Positions 20,019 through 28,749 of a stretch of 28,749 bases of DNA are shown here, piece by piece (the stretch's first letter is position 1; every line of letters begins with the position of its first letter). A program made the translations under genes and the position numbers. The stretch comes from Catenaria anguillulae PL171 (Eukaryota; Blastocladiomycota; Blastocladiomycetes; Blastocladiales; Catenariaceae). The DNA lies in contig MCFL01000295.1 in assembly GCA_002102555.1 (NCBI GenBank), forward strand, positions 1 through 28,749, written 5' to 3'. The notes below the pieces were generated by a model. The model did no database searches. It worked only from the letters and a program-made list of their open reading frames with translations, and was not told the origin of the DNA.

Positions 20019-22259
20019 TCAAATGAGTGAATTTGTATTGTCAGCGTTAGAGGAGTGTTGTCGTCCTTGCACCAACAATGCCATATGCAGTCGATGTAGC
20101 AACTCGTTTGTCTTGCCATGCACCTCATCGCGCCAATGCATATAGACTCGCTCCTCCAGAGTCATCCTCCCGTGATGCACAAGTTCCGACTCTTGCTCGC
20201 CATGACCATTCACGTCCAACCGGCTCTCAAACCAACCCTCATCTTTACCGCTACCAAAGTCAAGTTCGTCTGCTTTGGCTTCGGACAACGAATACTCCCA
20301 CGCATGGGCTGGACCGTCATCCACCAATTGCTCCTGCTGCTGTCTGCGATCCGACGGCGGTGGCGTGGGAAACGACAAAGTCTGCTGCTGGTCACCTCCC
20401 TCTGGCCCATCGTCCGACGGCGGCAAAGCAAACATGGACTCGAGTGCCTTGGCATCTTGGGTCGATTGGCCATGTGAGTGTCGCCGGCGGCGCTGCTGCT
20501 GCTGCTGTTGCTGCTCGATCCACTCGCCAATGTCCAGCGTATCTTGCAACGCGCTTGGCAGCCCGGCATGATTTGACTGCTGACTCGATTCTTGCGACAA
20601 TAACTCCGAGGCAGACTCTTCTTCATTGTCCGACAAGACCAACGCCAGCTCAAACGGATCCACGTTCTCCTTTTCCACCTCCACGACCGACGACGACCCA
20701 CTGCTCTTTCTCCTCCCCTCCATCATCCGCCGCAAGTCACTAAACCGAATGCCCTTGCGTGTCGATCCCAAGAACCGGCTCGGACACTCGATCGCATCAG
20801 GCTGCCTGGCAATCCACTCACCAAAGATGACCCAGTCCCTCGATGTGGCCGCTGTGGTGCTCACAGCCTGTTTAGGCTTGACCAACTGTAGAAACCGGTT
20901 GAGTTCGGGGACACTCGAGTGCTGCGCAATCCACACCTTGATGACTTGGGTCGTGGCCGTGGGCGAGTTTGGGATCGGGCGCGAGTAGTTGAAAAAGAGC
21001 GGCGGTCCATCTTCATTGCAACCTGCGTTGTGATTGTGCTGGGATCGGATGAATGCCTGCGCGCACGCCTTGATCCACCCAAAGCTGGCACCTTGGAGCG
21101 AATCGGGCACGTGGCCCTGAGAGATGCGGTAAAATGTGCGCCGGCACAGGATGCGACATGGCGAGTCGCACACGTGAATGACATTGGGCTGGTGGATTGG
21201 GCGGAGCCAGGCCGGAAGGGCCGTTGGTGAGGGCCAAGGTCGAGCCCATGGAATCGGGTCATGGTCGTTCCCGTCGTCGTTGGTGCCGATGAATGTTGTA
21301 GGTGTGCAGGCAGCGGTAGCGTAAGCAGCATACATGGCAGGTGAGAGCTCGGAAACGTAGCCAAAGCGATTGAAGAGGGCAATGAGCAACTGTTCGTGGC
21401 CGAGCTGGCAGTCGCGCACAAAGTAGCGAGTAGACCGAGAAAAGAGAGAGCGAGAGGGCAAAGTGACGGCATTGATGGCCGTGTGCTTGTCGGGATACTC
21501 GAGCACCGAATCCAAGTCACGCGGGCCACGAATGCCAAGAAAACTCGTGTCCATGTACACACGGTCAAGCGATGGCGGCTCGGTAGAGGATGCGAGCGAA
21601 CGAGAGCAGAGAAGCGAAGGGAGAAACAAGGGCGAGGTCCACAGGATGTGCACATCCCGCGAAAAGCGGAAATCACCCGTGTGCAGGACGGTGGGTCCCG
21701 ATTTCGATTGCACGAGAACAGAAACGGCGCCGAGGCAGTGATGCGCATCGAGAAACGTAATGCTGACCTTTTTCGAAGTGGATGTCAGGCGCAGCTTGAA
21801 GGACTGATTGAGTGAATGGGTGACGAAGTCAATATGGTCGAGCAACGGGTCGAGGTAGGCCTTGATCCAGCGGGCTGTTGGCGCCGACGTGTGCACCTGG
21901 GTACCCTTTGGCAAGTGAACGAGCCCCTGGGTGTGGTCCGAGTGTGCGTGTGTCAAGATGAAGATGGTGGGCGGAATCGTGAGCGAGATGGACGAGGTTT
22001 GTGGTGCAATGGCGAAATGATCAATTGCAATGTCGGGGTACTCGAGCAGAATGCCATTGAATTTGAACGATGCCGCTGCCGGCGATGAGGATGGGTGGGC
22101 CAATCTTTCCTCGTCCTCGCCCTCTCCTTGGCCGCCGTCATCTTGGAAACAGTGTTGGGATGAATGCACTTGGACAACATGCTGACTGCTGCTTTCTTGA
22201 TTGGCGTCCGGCCGCAAATCGTGCTCGTCGTTGGCGTTGGTCATCATCATATGGTCCAT
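20019..22259 (-). CDS. SNM1: SNM1/Pso2-family metallo-beta-lactamase (MBL/beta-CASP) DNA nuclease, intact copy (746 aa)
   Basis: A single uninterrupted frame. After a ~65-residue acidic, Gln/Ser-rich leader comes the nuclease core: FNGILLEYPDIAIDHF, motif 2 HAHSDH (residues 104-109), motif 3 DAHHCLGAV (171-179), motif 4 HTGDFR (193-198), VYMDTSF (234-240) and the beta-CASP C motif IAQHSSVPELNRFLQLVKP (about 444-462). The metal ligands expected for a 5' exonuclease are present. SNM1 proteins act in interstrand-crosslink repair (Pso2/SNM1A), telomere processing (Apollo) or hairpin opening (Artemis). The start resembles both Apollo (HSDHTxGL) and Artemis (EYPxIxID), so the subfamily is open. The ~280-residue C-terminal tail is disordered, with a poly-Q run followed by poly-R, and ends near WRDEVHGKTNELL. 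It diverges from ECD. Its broken partner is at 1-1226. Confidence 0.92.
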   Translation of the reverse strand: MDHMMMTNANDEHDLRPDANQESSSQHVVQVHSSQHCFQDDGGQGEGEDEERLAHPSSSPAAASFKFNGILLEYPDIAIDHFAIAPQTSSISLTIPPTIFILTHAHSDHTQGLVHLPKGTQVHTSAPTARWIKAYLDPLLDHIDFVTHSLNQSFKLRLTSTSKKVSITFLDAHHCLGAVSVLVQSKSGPTVLHTGDFRFSRDVHILWTSPLFLPSLLCSRSLASSTEPPSLDRVYMDTSFLGIRGPRDLDSVLEYPDKHTAINAVTLPSRSLFSRSTRYFVRDCQLGHEQLLIALFNRFGYVSELSPAMYAAYATAACTPTTFIGTNDDGNDHDPIPWARPWPSPTALPAWLRPIHQPNVIHVCDSPCRILCRRTFYRISQGHVPDSLQGASFGWIKACAQAFIRSQHNHNAGCNEDGPPLFFNYSRPIPNSPTATTQVIKVWIAQHSSVPELNRFLQLVKPKQAVSTTAATSRDWVIFGEWIARQPDAIECPSRFLGSTRKGIRFSDLRRMMEGRRKSSGSSSVVEVEKENVDPFELALVLSDNEEESASELLSQESSQQSNHAGLPSALQDTLDIGEWIEQQQQQQQRRRRHSHGQSTQDAKALESMFALPPSDDGPEGGDQQQTLSFPTPPPSDRRQQQEQLVDDGPAHAWEYSLSEAKADELDFGSGKDEGWFESRLDVNGHGEQESELVHHGRMTLEERVYMHWRDEVHGKTNELLHRLHMALLVQGRQHSSNADNTNSLI

Positions 22260-22814
22260 TCAGTGCACAAGTATTTATCATGGCATTGGCATTGGCAGTG
22301 CATCCAGTCTGCGATTTACTCGGCACAGTGCCGTGTGGCCACAATGATCGATTGCGTTGTTGCGATGCGCACAATGAAAACTCGATGGTGCTGGGTCAAT
22401 GCTAGTCGAGTGACTCACTCTCAAGCCGCCAGGACATGATTGACATCATTTCCAACAATTACAAGTTGGAAATCAGGGCTGCGGCAGACGCAGAAGCGCA
22501 GAAGGAGCATGTGGGGCAGCAGCGCTAGCCAAAGCCATAGCCATAGGCTGAAGGCTGGGCTGAAGGCTGGGCTGAAGGCTGAGGGGTTGAGTTGAGCGTG
22601 ATGCCTCCAGTTTACTTTGCTTCAGGATGACCGACTGAATTGCATGATGATCTGGTTCAAGGGCTGTCGATCTCGCGGGGTGAGACTGACGGCTGGTGTG
22701 TCCTCTGTGGTGAACATTCTACTTCGAGCTGATGAGGATTGTTAAATACATTGACTACATAAATCTTTGTAAAGTTATGTGAAGAACTCTGAAAGACTCA
22801 ATGGAACATCAAGA
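22260..22814. promoter_or_regulatory. Divergent promoter region between SNM1 and ECD, with a small tandem repeat
   Basis: SNM1 (minus) and ECD (plus) start about 555 bases apart. The gap contains three near-perfect copies of a 12-base unit, GGCTGAAGGCTG (22546-22582), preceded by two AAGCCATAG/TAGCCATAG-like units. No other gene is visible. Confidence 0.5.
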
Positions 22815-24673
22815 ATGACCCATACGGCCCCATCCAACACCACCAACTCCCATTCCAAGCCCACTTGCAATTCTGCAATGGACGACACACTTGCCCGTGC
22901 GCTTGGGCTCACTCCAGGTTCGGCAACTAATAGGCCAGCAAACGCAGACTTTCTCTCGTTCTCGCTCTACTGTCCGTCCGACGACCCTCAGATCATCACC
23001 GACCTCTGTGCCAAACTGCCCGCAGCCTGCGCAGCCCTCACAGCCAACCACATCTGGTCCAGCGGCCACCCACTTGTCATTGCACCCAAACCACCCGTAT
23101 TGACCGACTGCAGTTCCGCCAAGTCACACCTGCTAGCGTCATCCACACTCGCAGTTGCGGAATGCATTGACGACGAATGGTTTGCCCTTTGGGTTCTCAA
23201 GTCGCTCACCCGCCAGTTTGCACCGCACTTGGCGTTGACGGCCAGCGATGCCGATGGCCAGTTTGTGTTGATTGAGGCCGCCGAACATTTACCGAGCTGG
23301 GTCGATCCAGACTCGGTCGAGCATCGGGTGTGGTGGGTCGGTGGCGAGTTGATGTTGCTTCCGCCAAGTGTCGTTGCTCACATTGGGACTGAGGCGGATG
23401 CGGCAGCTGTGGTGCTCAATCACGCCAGCCAACGGAATCAAATGCTGCTTGCACCGAAGGAGGTCAGAAAGCATTTGGACGATACTTTTCGCACCATCGA
23501 GTATTCGCACGCGCTCGACATTCGCTCGCCCACTTCCGCGTACGACCCAGTACCTACTCGCCTCCCGTCGACTCGCCACCATCACACATACATGTATCTC
23601 CCACCTCTCGCAGCCCATCTACTCTCCCGCCCATCCGCCTGCAACCCCATCTCCACTGACCAACTCGTCGCATTTGCCATTCACGCCGTGCACACCCGCG
23701 ACCCAGTCTCGATGCGCAAGTCCCGCGACATGCCACTTGTCATGCCCGCTGCCGCACTTGCACCACGCTCGTCGACCAAGTGGGTCAAAGCCCCCTGCGC
23801 CTGACTCGCTACTTGTACGCTCTGCTCGACTCGACACGAGTCGACCCGATTCCACCCACACTTGCATCTGGGTTTCCCGCAGATGTGCCGCCATCGCTCA
23901 TGGCGACCGAATCGAGGCATGTCGAAACAAGACGGTGGCACAATGGCGCCAAACTCGCACTAGGGTTGGAAATGATGCTGTGCGATTCAACAACTGTGGC
24001 GGCAGCAGGTGTGGACGAGTGGACCAAAGCACGTTCCAAAATTGTCGACTGGATCAAGTCACCCGAGGCGTCGGATCTGGCAAATGTGCAAATGTGGGAT
24101 ACGAGCCAGATGGTCAAGGAGGTGGAGGATGCGGACGATTGGATGCAAGTCACGGACGCGGATATGGAGCGGTGGTCACAGGTTCAGGGCAAGGGCAAGA
24201 GGATGGATGTGGAGGAGGTGGTCAGGGCGGTGAATGCGTTTGGAGAGGGCGAGAGTGGGTTGGATGGGATTGCCACGTCTGCAGCAGCCGCTGACGAGCC
24301 AGATGTCGGGGATAGCGATGATGACGACAGCGACGACGACGAGTTATTGTTTGACCCCGACAAGTTTGATTCCCTCTTTGTGCAGCGCGAGCATGTCGTG
24401 CGGCCCGATTTTGACGAGGACGTGGATTCGGATTCGGATTCGGATTCGGATTTGGATGAGATGATGGCCGAGAACTTGCCCGGTTACCGTGGGGATGCGG
24501 CGCAGGCAGGTGGGGAGGAGTGCGACAATGTGGATGAGGTGCAAGCATTGGCCAATCTGTTGGCGAGTTTGGAGGGGCACGAGGGTCGAATGGGTCCCGC
24601 GGTAGGATTATTGGCACACCTCGGCATTCCATTTGTGCCTGGGGATGATTCCAGCGAGAGCAGTGATGATTGA
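22815..24673 (+). CDS. ECD: Ecdysoneless (ECD/SGT1-type) family protein, with one apparent frame break
   Basis: The family signature is clear: DDEWFALWVLKSLTRQF, DGQFVLIEAAEHLPSW, then DPDSVEHRVWWVGGELMLLP, a TRYLYALL motif, the KLALGLEMML helix, and the DADDWMQVTDADMERW block, followed by an Asp/Ser-rich acidic tail that includes a GATTCG hexamer repeat at 24426-24451. ECD proteins link pre-mRNA splicing (PRPF8), R2TP/HSP90 and cell-cycle control. ATG 22815 is the first in-frame ATG; 22878 is another good candidate. The frame closes at 23804 just after KWVKAP; adding one C to the C5 run at 23791-23795 gives KAPLRLTRYLYALL and a continuous 619-residue protein. An intron cannot explain this in frame and would remove a conserved motif. 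I read it as a consensus error or a recent mutation. Confidence 0.85.
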
Positions 24674-25930
24674 TCTGTACTGTGTCATTTTCTACCACCG
24701 ATACATAGTTTGACACCCCTCCCATTGATAAGCTCATGATGATACGAAGATTAGGCTACAGTCCCAGGCAGCGTGGAGCTAGGCTGCCGGATCGATGACC
24801 CGTTTTCCATTTGGCACCCACATCCCCACATCGGGCCGGCCATTCATTCACCACCAGTCTCGTGGCTGGCACGGCCCCGCGCTCAGCGCACAAGGGTTCA
24901 AGCAACACCGTATCCGAGCATCCGCCCACCGTTCTGTCATGGCCGTGGCACTTCCCCGGCCCGAGTCCGCTTGGCCGACGCTTGGCCGACGACACGGCAG
25001 GACATGGCGCCTCCCATCTTCACCTCTCAGTTGATCAAGCGAAGTGCTCGGCAAGCTGCTGGGCGATTTGGTGCAAGTACGTATAGATACCATTGCATTT
25101 TGGGCAGACCTGGACGGCAACCTAACGGCGGGCGCCAGCATGACTGCTTTCTGGGCGATTAAGGCAATTATCTGGCCGCGACATCCATGTTGATACATTA
25201 CAACATCTGCATGCGCTTCCTTTCGGCAGCGGCTGTTGACACCCGAGTCAGTGAACACTTTAATGAACTCCAGTGGGCCACACTGAAGCGGGCCGACTGC
25301 CTTGCAAGCTTGGCCAATGCTTGGCCCACAAGCTCCATGACTTGGCGTGACATGTGGATGGTCAAGTGCAACGAGCAAGAGCACACGCCAAGGATTGCTG
25401 TTGGCGAGGACTCTTGGAAAGTTCTTCAAGGACCTGCACTTCGCGCTCTCCGAGCTGTTGTGTGGGCGGGCAATCGTACACGGGACCAGCGAGGTCGTGG
25501 CCATTCGGCGAGATCGGTTTCGCGCTTCGCGAGCGGTTGTTGGTGGTGTGTGAGCGGTGGCTTTGATGCGTCTGCGGACTGTTTCACCAGTCCATATCCT
25601 CGTCTCACCTACTCTCTCTTTATGCCACGGCACTCTCCTCGTCGCTTCTTACGCTGTGGGCGGGCACACAAGCTCGGCATGTCAAGGCCAACAACGTGCA
25701 CAACAGATTGCTGGTGAGTTTGTGTGGCGCGTCCTTTGTTGTCACAATATCTGTCCAGTACTTCAACTCAATATCCATGTTGCGGCACCTGAAATGATTC
25801 CATTCCATTTCATTTCTCTCTTTTCTCCCTCCAAATCCACATCTGGTCACTTCATGTGCAGACACATATCCCCACAGGCAGAGAAAGCGGCCATTACACA
25901 ACGGAAAATACACACGTGCAGCGGACCCAG
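24674..25930. other. Region with fragmentary coding signal, no gene resolved
   Basis: Short protein-like readings occur in different frames on the plus strand, such as MAPPIFTSQLIKRSARQ near 25005, DTIAFWADLDGNLTAG near 25088 and LLTLWAGTQARHVKANN near 25650, the last followed shortly by GTGAGT. They might be exons of one gene disturbed by indels. A 261-codon minus-strand frame (24848-25633) is Arg/Ser/Pro-rich and looks like a shadow. I cannot assign a family. Confidence 0.25.
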
Positions 25931-25972
25931 CTAATCCGTTCCCAATAAAACCAACCCTGAAAGGCAAGCGGC

Positions 25973-26322
25973 TCAGTCAAAGAGGGCCAACAATTTACAC
26001 ACTTCCGTCGAGAAAGGATAACCCACAAATCCGAGTCTCTGCTGAAGCACGCGCCATTTGACGAGCAAATGTTGCGTACAGACACAGAACCAGCAAGGGA
26101 CGCGAATCCACGGGTTGACGGAAAAACCAGAGCCGCGAGTCTTTGTGACAAAACTCAGATGGATCGGACGGAATGATGTGAGGTGAGGGAGCGATAGAAT
26201 CACGGATCCCGAAGAGCGGTCACGTGAGAACCGGATGGGAGCGATATCGACGACGAGAAGCAGCTCTGGGCGCAAATTGGATAATGTGGGAACAGGAACT
26301 CCATCCACCCCAATCCCGCCAT
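25973..26322 (-). CDS. Possible exon with weak MSP/VAP-like sequence
   Basis: The minus-strand frame from 26322 to the stop at 25973 follows an acceptor-like GTTTCAG and has no ATG near its start, so it would be a last exon. The stretch around 26100-26240 reads VDIAPIRF, then LSFVTKTRGSGFSVNPWIRV, with spacing like the FKVKTT...YSVRP motif of MSP/VAP domains. The rest does not clearly follow that fold, and no upstream exon is identified. Confidence 0.2.
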
Positions 26323-26852
26323 CTGAAACATTAACTTGTCAGACCGACATGTGATGTATTGAAACACCGACTCAAGGGTACTCGGGCATGGGTAATGGGA
26401 CAAAGGGATCCCCAGATGCCATACCCCCAGATGAGCAGTGTCCTTTGCCCATGAAGCAGGGGTTACGCAAGCATGGGGCATGCCTAAGCCGATTCTTCTG
26501 CCTTTTTTTCCATGAGCGCTCACGAGATCCGGCCGCAATGCCAAACGTGGAACCGAAGCGGACAGAGTTGGAAGAAGCGGGTCGCAACGTGATTCGGAGA
26601 GTGGCGCGCGTGTAATGGCCGGCGGTGGGTGCGGAGGGTAGTATGTGTGTGCGCGGATTGGACCGAAGGGGGGATTGCACAAGGTCCAAGTGCGTTATAC
26701 ATGAGGCTCCCTTTGATGGAAAACGTGGAACAGAATACCAATCACGAAGTGTGTTGACAGTTTTGACATGAAAGAGGCCGCCGATTCCGCATGCGATCAT
26801 GGCGCTTGTCGGCTTCCCAGGTTCATCATGAGCAAATGGCCAGAGACTCGGA

Positions 26853-26877
26853 ATTCACTTTTTTGGATACAATATCA
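26853..26877 (+). promoter_or_regulatory. Motif shared with the coiled-coil gene promoter
   Basis: ATTCACTTT, three bases, then GGATACAATATCA. At 5430-5453 the same two blocks are separated by two bases. Here it lies about 100 bases before a possible small gene at 26978. Confidence 0.3.
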
Positions 26878-26977
26878 AGTCCCGTTCCTCGCCTCTCCAT
26901 AAACAACGCACTCAACGCCCGCTTTTGCTACGACCGCACAACCGATCATCCCTTCAATCTACATTCGTCGACTCACA

Positions 26978-27220
26978 ATGAGCCTCCAACGGGCGCAAGC
27001 CAAGTCAATCCAATCATCATTTCAAGCATACTGCAGCAGCCAGCGCCGTATCGAGGCCGCAAGCGCCCGCCTGGACGAATTCTCGGGATTGACCGCGTTT
27101 CGAAGAATACCAAAGAGCCCGCAAACAAGCCGCCGAAGCGGAACATGCTTAAGGCCGTCTCAAATTGATGGTGCGAATGCTGTCTATCACTCAAATAGTC
27201 ACACAAGCGCCGCGCTCTGA
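26978..27220 (+). CDS. Possible small helical protein, frame uncertain
   Basis: From ATG 26978 the reading MSLQRAQAKSIQSSFQAYC, then RIEAASARLDEF, is helical and protein-like. After codon 40 (near 27098) the given frame turns Ser/Pro/Arg-rich, whereas the next frame reads FEEYQRARKQAAEAEHA, a natural continuation, suggesting a one-base difference or a splice. The true end is therefore unknown. The family is not recognised. Confidence 0.3.
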   Translation: MSLQRAQAKSIQSSFQAYCSSQRRIEAASARLDEFSGLTAFRRIPKSPQTSRRSGTCLRPSQIDGANAVYHSNSHTSAAL

Positions 27221-28090
27221 CTCGTCTTGCGCTATGTACATATGATCCACGTCATGTAAATCAAGGCGTCGGATGAACGCAAACGTTTCCTTGCTGCGTC
27301 AGTTGTCGACGCACTTGTTGCCGCAAATTCCGCACCGTCGAATGGATCCTTCCCGAAAAGACAAGCAAGATTGCTCGTCTATCTCGCCAACTGTATCTGT
27401 TGGCCTCGCACCCGGACGTGTGGTCGGTTCAATGTACACAGGTGACCGCAACAAGCGGGCGATTGGATCGCAAACCAGGCAATGTAAGGCCGCCGTGCGG
27501 CAGATGCCGTCGGTGAAGGGGCTTGGAAGCCTTGCGTGGGTACATCCACGTCGCCTTGTTGGAGCTGTTGTCGGTCGGTCGGTTGCGTTTGGGCAATGTG
27601 CCGAGGTGCGGGCTCTGGGCATGGAAAAGTTTGCTGGTGGTCATGTGCCGTGACGCCCGATGACGGGATGTAGGTAGAATGGAGATTCGAGGTTCCTGTT
27701 GATGATAGATTTGGTTTGCATCACAATTGATGGGTGTGTTCCTTCTTTCTCCCGCACATTCTGTCATCTATTTCGACCTTTTGTGTTGTTCTCCTTCCTG
27801 TCAATCCATTCATCTTTCCTCCGTCACCATCGTCTCTTGATTGTTGCACATGTTTCTCTACCCGCAATTTCCCATTCCCAAGACTTGGACTGCATGAGTC
27901 CATCCCTCTTTCTGCATTCACCTCTCCTCTAATTGAATTCTGTACTCTTCTCATCACCGCCACTATTCTTCTTGACTCAATGATCTGACGACAACTTACA
28001 GCACCCCATACATTGTACATTCGCTCACAAGCCATGATCATGCTGGCGACGTTTCATTGATTCTTGTGAGTCTCGCGCACGCCCATTTGC
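27221..28090. other. Intergenic region, no gene supported
   Basis: A 126-codon open frame from ATG 27273 is Ser/Arg/Gly-rich without recognisable features. The last 350 bases are pyrimidine-rich and probably the promoter and 5' UTR of the SET/NAP-like gene. Confidence 0.35.
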
Positions 28091-28749
28091 ATGTCCAGTC
28101 AACACACCTGCACAATGCACAAGTCACCGCCCTCGTCGCCTCGCGCCGACCCAGCTCAACTGGCCTCGTCGTCCTCGAGCTCAACCGACGCGTTGTCGTC
28201 GACACCTGACGATGCTTTGATGCTGGCTGTCACGGCCGACATTGCCGCGCCAGCGGCCGGCTCACACTACTCTGACGCGACCAACATGTGCTGGCGACCA
28301 TGGGTCGGATCGCAGCGGAGTTGACGGCGGTCAAGGGCGACATGCAGCAAGACATTGAAGCGCAAAGGAGGATGTGAGAAAAAAGTATTGGGCGAAGAAA
28401 GTGCAATTGCTGCGTGCGCGCCGGCCAGTCTTAAGGTATGAACTTACCCTCGGCTCGCCCACCTCCGAGTCCACAGTCGGCTGACGATTGGTTTTGCATG
28501 ACTCCCTTTGACATCAGATCAAGGACTTTTGGTAAAAGTCTTCCTTTCCCACCCGCGCATCTCCCCCTTCCTCTCGCCCACTGACGACGCCCCACTTCTC
28601 GCCCACCTCATCGACGTGTCGCCAACCTCGTCCCCGAAGGCGTGCTCGTGGGAATGTGTCGACCTGCGTTTCTCGCCCAACCCATTCTTTACCAACATCA
28701 AGCTCACCATCACCAAGTCGGCTGGCGCAGGTGGCGCGTACTCGCGACG
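28091..28749 (+). CDS. SET/NAP-family histone chaperone, 5' part, cut by the window end, frame-disturbed
   Basis: A Ser-rich leader from ATG 28091 (or 28115) is followed by a helix (VLATMGRIAAELTAVKGDM) and YWAKKVQLLRARRPVL. An intron at 28436-28517 (82 bases, GTATGA...CATCAG) is followed by IKDFW, KVFLSHPRISPFLS and VDLRFSPNPFFTNIKLTITKS. The order of helix, FW.. .F..HP and F..NPFF.N..L matches the SET/NAP fold; these chaperones bind histones H2A-H2B or H3-H4 during nucleosome assembly. The reading changes frame near 28281, near 28364-28368 and at the GG of 28531-28532, each time as if one base were missing. It is either a pseudogene or a gene with consensus errors. Family assignment is good; the exact exon structure is not. 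Confidence 0.65.

Larger units (their letters stand above)
11015..21274 (-). repeat. Right arm of large inverted duplication (with 4.3 kb extra)
   Basis: Mirror image of 1-5500. Within the coiled-coil gene, paired positions sum to 16513 without a gap from 11517 to about 14142. Outside that tract, indels and substitutions accumulate. The block 15087-19424 has no partner in the left arm. Confidence 0.9.

Noticed and set aside
1-21274. The inverted duplication as a pure assembly artefact joining two haplotypes
   Set aside because: Not excluded, but the different contents of the arms (4.3 kb segment, diverged promoters) alongside a sharply bounded identity tract fit a real duplication better.
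23780-23881. Intron (GTGGGT...CCGCAG) to explain the ECD frame change
   Set aside because: The splice would not restore the frame and would delete the conserved TRYLYALL motif.
24848-25633. 261-codon minus-strand open frame
   Set aside because: Composition is typical of a shadow frame and no family motif is visible; protein-like pieces occur on the plus strand instead.

Overview
This is eukaryotic nuclear DNA. Its genes have short GT-AG introns of about 57-107 bases, long intergenic spaces, and proteins typical of opisthokonts: an SNM1-type nuclease, Ecdysoneless, an SSX2IP/Msd1 coiled-coil protein, a two-RRM RNA-binding protein and a SET/NAP histone chaperone. Intron size, gene density and a centrosome-anchoring ADIP protein suggest a zoosporic or other early-branching fungus. 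That placement is inference; no marker gene settles it.

The main structural feature is a large inverted duplication. The left arm (1 to about 5500) holds the 3' two-fifths of an SNM1 gene on the plus strand, then a convergent two-exon coiled-coil gene (984 codons) on the minus strand. The right arm (about 11015 to 21274, continuing to the SNM1 start at 22259) holds the same genes in mirror order: the coiled-coil gene (986 codons) on plus and SNM1 (746 codons, intact) on minus. The unique centre (about 5500-11015) carries two divergently transcribed genes, SSX2IP/Msd1-like (minus) and a two-RRM protein (plus).

The arms differ in three ways. The left SNM1 copy has lost its frame while the right one is open throughout. 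Exon 2, the intron and the last 18 bases of exon 1 of the coiled-coil gene are identical in both arms (2371-4918 versus 11595-14142), whereas flanking sequence has diverged; this looks like recent gene conversion. The right arm also has about 4.3 kb (15087-19424), with two or three unrecognised genes, that the left arm lacks. It sits exactly between two direct copies of a short array of hairpin-forming elements, of which the left arm has one copy.

Right of the inverted repeat lie ECD (plus, divergent from SNM1), a 3.4 kb stretch with only fragmentary coding signal, and the start of a SET/NAP gene running off the window. ECD, SSX2IP and SET/NAP each need one or more single-base corrections, all of the same sign, to read through. 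That points to consensus errors at base runs at least as much as to gene decay.
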